Origin: Capsaspora owczarzaki ATCC 30864
Lineage: Eukaryota; Opisthokonta; Filasterea
Assembly: GCF_000151315.2 (NCBI RefSeq)
Contig: NW_011887307.1
Span: forward strand, 500,806 to 561,829
DNA length: 61,024 nt
Reading direction: 5' to 3'
The notes under the pieces were generated by a model, which saw only the letters and a list, made by a program, of their open reading frames with translations, was not told where the DNA came from and made no database searches. Of this stretch, positions 1 to 11,900 are shown piece after piece. How positions within the stretch are numbered: position 1 is the first letter of the stretch; each line of letters opens with the position of its first letter. Position numbers and translations under genes: made by a program.

Positions 1-3000
1 CCAGGGTTGAGTGTTGGATCGAGATCGAACTCCAGGGAATGCCAATAGCATCAACGAGATCAGCCGAGAAGAGAACCTTGCGACCGCTATGTCGCCTCAA
101 CGAGTGCAGCAGCACGAGCATCAAGTTCGGCCTTGCCGCGATGCCAGAAGCGCGCGAGCACGCTCCTTGGCTTGCTGCTTAGCCTCCTCAATGCGGCGAC
201 GAGCTTCAGCCTCAACTTGAGCAGCCAGCTCAGCAGCCTTGCCCTTAAGGTCAGATGCAAGACGCTCGACGTTCTGCTGAGTGGCTTCGACAGGCGAACC
301 GTCGCTCGGCAATCCAAGCAGCTCATTCACGTTGTATCCAAGAATCTCAAGCTTCGGCAAGATAAACTCAATGTTCTTGCCAGGCATGAAGAACGGAACA
401 CGAACGCCAAACGTGAACTGATTGACAGTGATGCCACCGCTGACCATGCCAGAGAACTTGCGACCGCTGGGAGTCTGATCGACACGCAGCGTGACACCGA
501 ACGATGAGACAGTAATGTTGCCGCTGCTAGTCAGCTTCCAGGGCTGGGAGTTCGTGTAGATGATGGTCACTCCGATGGTGCGAAGACCAGCAAGAACGGA
601 CGAGTTGGTGCCATTCTGCTGAGTATAGTCGATGATGATATCAGTCAAACCGAACAGAGCAAAGTTCGGAAGACCAACAATACCAGGGTTGAGTGTGGAC
701 GAGTCGAATCCTGGAATGCCGATAGCATCGACGAGATCGCCGAGAAGGAGAACTTTGCCACCCTTGGTTGCCTCAACGAGTGCAGCAGCACGGGTTTCAA
801 GCTCAGCCTTGCCACGAGCCAAAAGCGCGCGAGCACGCTCCTTGGCCTGTTGCTTGGCCTCCTCAATACGACGACGCGCCTCAGCCTCAACTTGGGCAGC
901 AAGCTCAGCAGCCTTGCCCTTGAGATCCGATGCAAGACGCTCAACGTTCTCTTGAGTGGCTTCGACAGGGGAACCGTCGCTGGGCAGTCCAAGCAGTTCG
1001 TTCACATTGTATCCAAGAATCTCAACCTTCGGCAAGATAAACTCAATGTTCTTGCCAGGCATGAAGAACGGAACGCGGACTCCAAACGTGAACTGATTGA
1101 CAGTGATGCCACCGCTGACCATGCCAGAGAACTTGCGGCCGCTCGGTGTTTGATCGACACGAAGGGTGACACCAAATGAGGAGACAGTAATGTTGCCGCT
1201 ACTGGTCAGCTTCCACGGCTGCGAGTTCGTGTACACAATCGTGACACCAATCGTACGAAGGCCAGCCAGAACTGACGAGTTGGTACCATTCTGCTGAGTA
1301 TAGTCGATGATAATGTCCGTCAAGCCGAAAAGAGCAAAGTTCGGCAGACCAACAATGCCGGGGTTCAAAGTAGAAGAATCGAATCCGGGAATGCCGATGG
1401 CATCGACAAGATCGCCGAGAAGGAGAACCTTGCCACCCTTGGTCGCTTCAACGAGCGCAGCAGCACGAGCATCGAGTTCGGCCTTGCCGCGTGCCAGAAG
1501 AGCGCGAGCACGCTCCTTGGCTTGCTGCTTGGCCTCCTCAATGCGGCGACGTGCTTCAGCCTCAACTTGAGCAGCCAGCTCAGCAGCCTTGCCCTTGAGG
1601 TCAGACGCAAGCCGTTCGACATTCTGCTGAGTGGCTTCGACAGGGGAACCGTCGCTCGGCAATCCAAGCAGCTCGTTGACGTTGTATCCAAGAATCTCAA
1701 CCTTCGGCAAAATGAACTCAATGTTCTTGCCAGGCATGAAGAACGGAACGCGGACTCCAAACGTAAACTGATTGACAGTGATGCCACCGCTGACCATGCC
1801 AGAGAACTTGCGGCCACTTGGAGTCTGATCAACACGCAGCGTGACACCAAATGAGGAAACAGTGATGTTGCCGCTGCTGGTCAGCTTCCAGGGCTGCGAG
1901 TTCGTGTACACAATCGTGACACCGATGGTACGAAGACCAGCAAGAACCGACGAATTGGTGCCGTTTTGTTGCGAGTAATCGATGATGATGTCCGTCAAAC
2001 CGAACAGGGCAAAGTTCGGAAGACCGACAATGCCAGGATTCAGAGTGGACGAATCAAATCCGGGAATACCGATGGCATCGACAAGATCGCCAAGAAGGAG
2101 AACCTTGCCGCCCTTGGTCGCTTCAACGAGGGCAGATGCACGAGCATCAAGTTCAGCCTTGCCGCGTGCCAGAAGAGCGCGAGCACGCTCCTTGGCTTGC
2201 TGCTTGGCTTCCTCAATACGACGACGCGCTTCCGCTTCAACTTGGGCGGCCAGCTCCGCAGCCTTGCCCTTCAGGTCAGACGCAAGACGCTCGACGTTCT
2301 CTTGAGTGGCTTCGACAGGGGAACCGTCGCTCGGCAATCCAAGCAGCTCGTTGACGTTGTATCCAAGAATCTCAACCTTCGGCAAAATGAACTCAATATT
2401 CTTGCCAGGCATGAAGAACGGAACTCGAACGCCAAACGTAAACTGATTGACGGTAATGCCACCGCTCACCATGCCGGAGAACTTGCGACCATTCTGACTT
2501 TGATCCATGCGCAGTGCGATGCCGAACGACGACACAGTAATATTACCACTGCTTGTCAGCTTCCAAGGTTCGCTGTTGGTGTACACGAGAGTCACACCCA
2601 GGGCGCGAAGGCCGGCCAGTGGGGAATCGCCAGACTTGTTTTGAACGCAGTCGATAACCAGGTCGGTGATACCAAACAATGCAAAGTTGGGCAGCCCTGC
2701 AATGCCAGGGTTCAGCACAGCAGAGTTCAAGCCAGAAATGCTAATACTGTCCACGAGATCACCCAGACGCAAGACCTGGCCGTCTGCCGTTGCTTTCACG
2801 AGGGCTGCAGTTCGTGCGTCAAGCTCTGCTTTGCCACGAGCAAGCAACGCGCGAGCGCGCTCTTTGGCCAGTTGCTTGGCCTGCTCGACTCGACGATGAG
2901 CCTCGGCCTGTGTTTGCGCCGCAAGATCTGCTGCCTTTCCTCGCAAATTCGAAGCGATTTGCTCAACACTCTCATTCGGTGCAGTGATGACTCCGTCAGA

Positions 3001-6000
3001 CGAAAGTCCTAGCAACTCATTGACATCGAAGCCCAGAACCTGAACTTTCGGCAGCACGAACGAGACGGTTTCACCGGGCAAATTGAAGGGAACTCGAACG
3101 CTGAAAACAAAGGTGCTGATTGAAACACCTCCGCTGATAAAGCCAGAGAATTGCTTTGCGTCTCCAACGGACACCACTTGGAGGCGAACGCCAAATTGCG
3201 TCACTTTGACCGAACCGCTTGGCGACAGATTCCACGGCAGCGTATCCATGTACACGATGGTAACACCGAATCGGCGCAAAGATCCGAATGCTCCAGTTAA
3301 TGATTCAGTGGCATTGTTCGCGACGAAATCAACTCCAACATCCGTCACGCCGAACATGGCAAAGTTGGGCAACCCAACCACATTCGGATTCAAATCGGAG
3401 CTTCGGACAGAATCCAGTCCAATCGCGTCAACAACGGCACCAAGAGTGAGCACCTTGTCCTTTGTCGCGCGAACGAGAGCCTGAGCGCGTGATGCAAGTT
3501 CACTTTGACTCTGAGCAAGCAGCGACCGCGCACGGTCGCGTGCCAGCTGTTTGGCAGCCTCGGCTTGTTGCAGCAGCTCAGCTTGGAGTTTCGCAGCCAG
3601 TTCTCCAGCAGTCTGTGCACTGGCTTGCTGGAGACTGTCCCAGGACGTCTGCACAGGCGTGCCATCTGATGGCAACCCAAGAAGATCGTTCAGACTCATG
3701 CCCAGCACCTCCACTTTCGGAAGAATAAATTCGGTTTGTTGGTTGGGCATGTTGAACGGAATTCGTGCAGCGAAAACAAACGAGTTGATCGCGACACCGC
3801 CACTGACAAGACCTGAAAACTTGGGCGACGGCGACCAATCGACTCGAATTCGCAACCCGAATTGGGTGACCTGGATGGAATTCGACTTGGTCAAGTACCA
3901 AGGCGTGGCAGCAATGTAAACGATCGTAGCTCCGATGGAACGCGGCCAAGCAAAGCCGGAAGAGCCGTTGGCCAAGGGAGCGGCAAAGTCCACAAGGAGG
4001 TCGGTGAGACCGAACTGAGCAAAGTTGGGCAAACCGACAATTCCGGGATTCAGCGAGGACGATGTAAATCCGGGGATGCCAACGGCGTCTACCAGTACTC
4101 CAAACAGCAAAACTTTGGACTGGGTTGCTGCAACCAAGGCAAGAGCTCGTTGCTCAAGCTCCGCTTTGGAGGCAGCCATGACTGAGCGAATGCGTTCTTT
4201 GGCTTGCAGACGAATCTCTTCCAGGCGACGGCGCGCCTCGACCTCGGCAATCGCAGCAAGCTCTGCCGCTTTGCCTTTGAGAGCAGCTGGCTCAACTTTG
4301 GAGAGGTCCACCGTCTCATCGGCAGACAAGCCCAGCATAGAGTTGACATCAACGCCAAACACTTCAATCTTTGGAAGAATGAGCTCCGTCACTTGGCCAG
4401 GTGTGTTGAAAGGCACGCGGATACCAAACGAGAAGGTCGAAATTCGAATGCCACCAGAAAGGAAGCCAGAAAAGCGGAGCGAGCCGTCAAGGCGTTCGAC
4501 ACGAAGTTTGACAGCAAACTGAGACACTGCCATCAACCCATTCGGTGTGAGATTCCAAGGTGATGCCGACGTGTAGATGATGGTGCCGCCCACAACGCGC
4601 AGACGGTCAAATCCTTGGAGGGGATTTGATGCGGACGGATCAGAGACATTGAGAGGGGCAAATTCAATAACAAAATCGGTCACAGCAAAGGCTGCAAAGT
4701 TGGGCAAGCCAGCAACGCCTGGATTCAGGTCGGCGGACGAAACGAGGTTGATGCCGATAGCGTCAACAATGGAGCCAAAGGTAAGAACCTTGTTCTGCGT
4801 TGCGGCAATAATTTGCTGGGTGCGGAGATCGAGTTCAGCCTGGCCCTGGGCGAGAAGAGAGCGCATTTGCTGCTTTACAAGCAGCTTGGTCTCCTCAACA
4901 CGACGTTGAACCTCTGCTTCGGCCTTGGTCGCGAGCTCGGCAGCCTTGCCCTGAAGGGTGGACGCAAGGGCTTGCGGGTCGATTGAACCTGGAGAAACCG
5001 GCGAGCCATCGCTCGGAACGCCCAGCAGATCGTTGATATTGACACCAGCCACGACCACTTTCGGCAAGATGAATTCAACTTGCGCGTTCGGCAAGCCAAA
5101 TGGCACACGAATGGCGAATGTGTACTGAGAGTTCATTGTGATTGCACCACTAATAAGCCCAGAGAACTTGCGCGAAGTCGGGAGAAAGTCGAGTCGAAGT
5201 TGAACGCCAAACTGCGTAATAGCCAAACCACCACTCGGTGTGAGCTTCCACGGATCGGTGGACGAGTAAATGATTGTGCAGCCGAGGGTTTGGAACCCTG
5301 GGAATCCTTGGGGAGACAGGGGGCTGGGCGTCGCAAACTCAATCACAACGTCAGTCAATCCAAAGTTGGCGAAATTTGGCAGACCCGCGATCTTGGTATC
5401 AAGATCACTGGAAGAAAGTCCGGGAAGGTTGATGGCATCCACCAGAACACCGAGACGTAGAACTTTGTTCTGGGTGGCTGCAACCAACGCTTGCGTGCGA
5501 AGTGTGAGCTCGGCTTGCGACGCTGCAAGTAAGCCGCGCACGGTTTCTCGGGCACGCTGTTTAGCTTCTTCGACACGACGACGGGCTTCTGCCTCAACCT
5601 TGGCGGCCAACTCAATAGCCTTCGCGGAAACTGCGCTGGCAATCTGATTGAGGTCGGGCCGAGAAACCTGAAGAGCCGTCGAAGCATCCAGTCCGAGCAT
5701 TTCGTTGACATTCATACCCAACACTTCGACCTTGGGTAAAATGATCTCAACCTGAGCGCCGGGAATGCCAAAGGGAATGCGTGCCGCAAACGTGAAGGTC
5801 GAAACTTGAATGCCTCCAGAAAGCATGCCCGAGAACTTGCTGGCGCCTGCTGCGGCAGCCAAGTCGACACGCAAGCGAACGGCAAACTGAGTGACTCGAA
5901 CTCCGGTGCCAGGAGTCAAGTACCAATCATCACCTGTAAAGATGATGGTTGCACCAAAGGTTCGAAGCGCCGACAGGCCAGTTGACGAGGGTTGAGCAAA

Positions 6001-8900
6001 ATCAATGAGCACATCCGTCAGACCAAAGGCGGCAAAGTTGGGAAGTCCGGCAATGTTGGGATTGAGGGATGCAGAGGTAAAAGTCGAAATGCCAAGCGTG
6101 TCAACCAAGCCACCGAGGGTCAGAACCCTATTGGACGTGGCAGCCACGAGAGCAGCGGCGCGGGCATCCAGTTCGGCTTGACCTTGAGCGAGCAGCGCTT
6201 GCATCTTTTCTCGAGCACGAAGCTTGGCCTCCTCCAGGCGACGAACAGCTTCTGCTTCGACTTGGGCGGCAAGTTCAGCTGCTTTTCCTTTCAGGTTTCG
6301 AGCAATCTGATCGAGGGCAGGTTCGCGCAGCTCGAGAGGAGTACCGTCAGACGGCAAGCCCAAAAATTCGTTGATACTGTAGCCCATCACCTCAATCTTG
6401 GGAAGGATGAGCTCGACATTTGCTCCAGGGATGTTGAAAGGAGCGCGGACGCCAAAGACAAACGTGTTGACAACGACACCTCCAGAGACAACACCGGAAA
6501 ACTTGAGGCCCATCGCGTCGCGATCAAGACGAAGCGCCAAGCCAAATTGCTTCACTTGGATTGATCCAGAGGGAATCAAGCTCCACGGTGAGGCCGAGCA
6601 GTAAACAATCGTGATACCGAGAGTGCGCAATCCTGTAAATCCAGGGGTGGTGTCGCCGGCTGCTGTTGCGCTCGGTTGAGCGAAATCAATGGTCGCATCA
6701 AGAACACCGAATGCGCCAAAATCGGGCAAGCCTGCAATGCCAGTGTTCAACGACGATGCCGTCACTCCAGGGATACTGATTGCAGTCACCAGCTGGGCCA
6801 GAGTGATGACGTTGTTGGTTGTGGCCGCGGCGATCGCTGCTGCGCGGGCATTCAACTCGGTGGTGGTTTGGGCCATCAAACGACGCATCTTGTCCTTGGC
6901 CGCCTGCTTGGCAGCTTCGAGACGCGCCCGTGCTTCGGCTTCAGCGCGAGCGGCAAGCTCAAGCGCGCGGCCCTTGACTGCCGTTGCGATGCCCTCAAAG
7001 TTGGGCGTACGCAATTCGACGGCGGAATCAGCATCCAAGCCCAAGAGCTCAGTCAAGTCAAACCCGAGCACGGAAACCTTGGGCAGAACAATCTCTGCAC
7101 GCTGGCCTGGCATGTTGAAGGGCAGACTGACGCCGAAAACGTACGTGGAGAAAGTGATGGAACCAGAAATCTTGCCGCGGAGGAGTTTACCACTTGCAGT
7201 ATTCTCGAAAAGAACGGAAAGCGCAAACTGAGCAACTCGGAGAGAACCCGTTGGTGTCAACAACCAGGATGAGGCAGAAGATGGCGCGATGATTGTGACG
7301 CCGAGTTTGCGCAAGCCAGTCAAGCCCTGCGTACCGTTGGCAAAGCCAGAGTTGAAATCAACCACAACGTCTGTCACCAGGAAGGCTCCAAAGTCGGGCA
7401 AGCCCACCACGCCGGGGTTGAGGTCGGTCGCCGACAGCTCGATCAAGCCGACGGCGTTCACAAGCGATAGCAACGATATGCCGTTCGCGGTTGCGCTTTG
7501 AATTCGAGAAGTCAGCAGAGTCAGCTCGGCTGTGGTGCGTGCCAGAACTTGGCGGGCGGTACGCTTGGCGAGTTGCTTGGCTTCCTCCGCTTGGCGCGCA
7601 ATTTCGGCACGCGCTCGAGTAGCGAGGGTGCTTGCTGCATCCATCAAGGAGTCCGAGCTCAAATCATCCAAGGACACTCCAAAGTACGAGTTGAGATTCA
7701 TGCCCATAATTTGCAGCTCTGGCAAAACAAGAGAAAGCGATTGGCCAGGGAGGTTGAAGGGCGCACGCACACCAACCACCAGAGCAGAGCTGCCGAGAAC
7801 AACGCTGCCAGACACGACGCCCGAAAATGACCAAGAGCTGCCGGCGCGACGAACATCGATTGAGACACCGTACGATGTGATGGAGAGCGAACCTGAGGGC
7901 GTCACCTTCCAAGTGCTTCCCGAAATAATGGTAAAGCCGGCACCTGCAAAACCGGCCATGCCCGTGCCGTCATTGTTCAAGAATTGAACATCAAGACGCG
8001 TGATTCCAAAGGAGGTAAAGTCGGGCAAGCCAACCACACCAGGATTGAGCATGGAGCTCGAAAAGCCGGGAATGCTGAGCGCAGAGACAATCGCACCCAG
8101 AGTCAGCGTCGCGCCGCCGCTGATGGCGGAGGATAAGGCAGCCACGCGCTGGGTCAGCTCGGACGAGGACGATGCCAACAAAGCCCTTGCACGGCGACGT
8201 GCTTCCATCTTGACAGCCTCGAGCTCTTGGCGGCTGGCAGCCACAACAGCACTGGGGTTGACTTGACGGGCTGCTTCCAGGCCCAGACCGAGGAGTTCAT
8301 TGACGTCCTTGCCAAAGACTCGCAGCCGCGGGAAGGTAAACTCTGCGCGCTCGGAGGGGATGTTGAAGGGCACTTTGGCGCTGAAAATGAATGTGGCATC
8401 GAAGGCAATCGTACCCGAAACGGAGCCGTAAAAGACGGTGCCGTTTTGGCGACGGAAGCCGATACGAAGCGCAAAGGCATCCAGTTGGATGGTGCCGGTG
8501 GAACAGATTTTCCATGCGGTGGTTGACAGCACAGTGACCTCCGCGGCAAGAAGATTGCCAAAACCGCTGCTGGTACGTTGATTGAACTCCAAGACCATGT
8601 TTGTCATCGCGAGTGAGCCGAACGAGGGAAGCCCGGCTGCTTGAGGATTCAAACTGAAGGCAGAAAGCGCAGGCAAACTGATGGCAGTGATGATGTCGTT
8701 GAAGGTAATCAGACCGCTGGATGCTTGCGCAGCCACCGCCAGTCGAGTTTGCAACTCGGCCCGAGTGCGGAAGACAAAATCTTCCACACGTCGCTGCGAC
8801 ACGTCGAAAGCAGTGGTGAGGAAGGCTTTCGCGCGGGCGCGCGTGCCAGTGACTGCATTCGCGAGCTGGGACGATGACACTGGCTGGGCCGGGCCAGCAG
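1..8900 (-). repeat. Tandem ~670-675 bp coding repeats inside the giant gene
   Basis: The linker-plus-beta module recurs about every 660-690 bp. Equivalent points in the helical linker fall near 160, 826, 1500, 2170, 2842, 3520, 4184, 4859, 5530, 6195, 6882, 7540, 8175 and 8830. The copies between 1 and about 2,500 are almost identical in DNA and protein. Copies further 5' in the gene diverge step by step, and those beyond about 8,900 are recognisable only by motif. This is the pattern of successive tandem duplication, or gene conversion, at the 3' end. Confidence 0.85.
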
Positions 8901-11900
8901 GCAACCCGAAAATCTCATTGAGACTCGAGTCTCCGACAGCAATGCGCGGGAACTCAAAGCTGGCTTGCTCGCCGGGGCGGTTGATTGGGATGCGCGCACC
9001 AATGGACTTGCCGCTCACGGTAACTCGACCAGCGAAGACGGCTGAGAAGGTTCGCGTGCCGTTCTGGCCGTTTTTCATTTCAAACGTAAAGGCAATGTTG
9101 GAAACCTGAAGGCCGTTCACAACAGTCCACGTGTTGGTCGAAAGAGCAGTGAAACCAAAGACTTCGAGGGCAGCGCGATCCGACCTCATCTGGAACTTGA
9201 GGTCGGTCACGTACAGCTGCGTCAAATCAGAGACGCTGGCAAGCTCGGACGAAATGTAGGAGGACAGATCGCCGAGGAATGGAATGCTTGCCATCAAGTT
9301 TGACACGGTGGGCGCCGAGCTGATCACGCTGGCAAAATTAGCAGGGGTGAACCAAGGTTTGCTCACGAGAGAGGCCACCTTTCGCCCTTCCAAGGTCAGC
9401 CCGGGCACGGTGAGCGACGCCGATTCGCCAGGTCGGTTGAACGGGACAAAGAATGAGACTGGCTTGGTGGCTACCAGCACTGAACCTTGCACATATCCGG
9501 CAAAGTTGCGGCCTTTGGCAGTGGTGGTCATTTCGAGCGAAGCGACAAACTTGCTCAGGGTGAGAGTCGGCAAAACAGCAAACGGCGAGCTGGAATACAG
9601 CGTGACGGAGAACGAGTCAATCCCGCCATAATTGGGGGCAAAGCCAATCGAGAGGTCGAGGATGGCCATATCGCCAATGAACGCCGGGGCAGGTAAGCCC
9701 GCAATGCTTGGGGTAAAGACACCCGCTGGTGAGACGAAATCGGACGCGAAACCGGCGCCAGAAAAGAGTGCCATGACATCTCGGAACTTGAGGTCTGGAA
9801 CGGTCAGAGTTGGGAGCTCACGGGGGAGTTGCACCAGCTGCCTGAGGCTCAAATCAGAGCCGGCGACGGTGATGGCAGGAACGAAAAATCGCGCCTTTTC
9901 ACCAGGGTAGCCGAAGGGGATGTCGACACCAACGGTGGAAGTGCCGATTGTCGCTCGACCCGACACCCGCCCAAAGTACGAGCGAACACCGAGCGAGTTC
10001 GTTTGAAGGCCTGCTTGCACGCGCAGCTTGGACAACGACATGCCAGCGATGGTAATGGTCTGCGTGGTAAGCAGCGTCACATTGAAGGCAGCAACGGACT
10101 GGGACTCGCTGTCAAGTGTAAGCGCAAGATCCGTCACGGCAAGAGAATCCAACGACAAGGAGGAAAAGCCGGGGATGGCGAAATTCATGTTTGCCGTCGA
10201 TCCAAAGACCAAGTTGAAAATCTGGCTAAAGGTCACGTAATTGGCAGAATTGGCCATCCAGGCGTCAACATCTCCCTGAAGCACGCCAGCGGGCAACCGT
10301 TGCATTGCAAACAGATCGTCGACGCGGAAGCCGTTGATTGACATTTTCGACTGATCAAACTGGAACGACGCCTGTTCCGATGAGCGACCAAACGGCACAG
10401 AAATGCCAATCTTGTGCGAGCCCAAAGACAGCTGGCCTTGAATGCGACCCGAGAACATGCGGCCTCCAGCATCGTCTGTAACCATGTTGATGTAGAACAG
10501 GGCGTTGTTGATGACCAAAGAGTTGAACCTCCAGCCTGTCCCTCCGTTTGCAGTGAAAAGGCCCAACGAGAAACTGGAAATACGGGAGCGCGCCTGATCG
10601 AGCGTAAACGAAAAGTTGGACACGTACGTGTTGACAAGGAAGGTATGATCCACATTCGGAGCAAGCTGCGGGAAGAGACCCAGGAGAGGAACAGAGGCAA
10701 GCAGGTCACTCAAGCGCGGACTTGCCGTCGCAATAGCGTTAATGGCAGCCGTGTTGATCGTCCCTGGAAGGCCGATCGTGTCAAGCACCGATGGGAGCGA
10801 TGGGAGCTGGATGGATGCACGCGCTCCCGCGGATGAAGGGTACGGAATGGTGATGGGCAGGGAGAGTGCGCCAATTAGGACACGCGTGGAGAGGGTGCCC
10901 GACCATTGACGGCGTCCAAACGCATCCGTGTTCATAAAGCAGCCCAGGGAGATGGTTGTTTGCGCCTGCACACTGCCAAAGAGCGGAATAGCAGTCCCAC
11001 CAAGCGAGCCGGAAACCACAAACGAGAGTGATCGCAGCGTCTTGTTGGTGTGCTGAAAGGTGAACTCGCTCACGTACAGGCCGGTGGCAATGTTCAAACT
11101 CGAATCGTCAATCGATGGCATTCCACTCAGCTCGGAATTGGACACTGTTGGGGCGCCTGGCATCGCAGCGAGCACTTGAGTAAGCGTCGCAAGCGAAGAA
11201 TTGGTAGCGAGCAACGAGAAGGAGCTTGTGGACGCGAACGGAAACTCGACACGGGCAGCAAAGGCGGTGCCAAAAGCCAACAAAGTACCCTCGACATAGC
11301 CGCTCACCGAGACGGTGTCGCGATCGTCCCAGCTCAGATCAACATGGATGACGCCCCCGGCAACAGTCAGTCCCGACCAGACGGGCCAAGAAGCAGCCTG
11401 GTTCACAGTAATCCCGAGCCGCTTGTTGCCCAGGCCAACGCCAATCTCCACCTCACCCAGCGCCAAGGAGGTAAGCGTGGGGATGTTGTCAGGAAGTGCG
11501 GGGATGGTGAGTCCAGCAAACAGAGTTGGCAGGGCGGACTGAACAGCAGACAAGGCTGGAAGCGGTCCGGGAACGTAGGTCGTGACGTTACCAACAACCT
11601 GCGCAACCAGAGGTCGGCGGCTTTCAAAGTCGATGGAGACCCGCTCGGCATTCGGGAAGGGCACCGTGACGGTAGCATCAGATGCGGCGAGGGTGGCGAC
11701 ACCTTGGACCATGCCTGAAAACTCGTAGTCGCGTGTGGCCGGATTGAAGATGAGTGCGAACGAGGCCGAGAGCGCACTGATCGTGAGTCCAACATCGTAG
11801 CTCCACGACGCGACAGAGGTGAGGTTGATTGTCAGCGTAGCGGACTCGAGACGGTAGCCAAGGGCAGACGTGTTGCTGCGACCAATCGCAAGCGCAACAC

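Noticed and set aside
1966-3012. 348-codon plus-strand open frame over the giant gene
   Set aside because: It is antisense to the module array and repeats with its period; the minus frame is far longer and has a signal peptide and domain logic.
1-8900. CRISPR-like or satellite array
   Set aside because: The ~675 bp period is entirely coding, in frame, with conserved protein motifs; it is a protein repeat.
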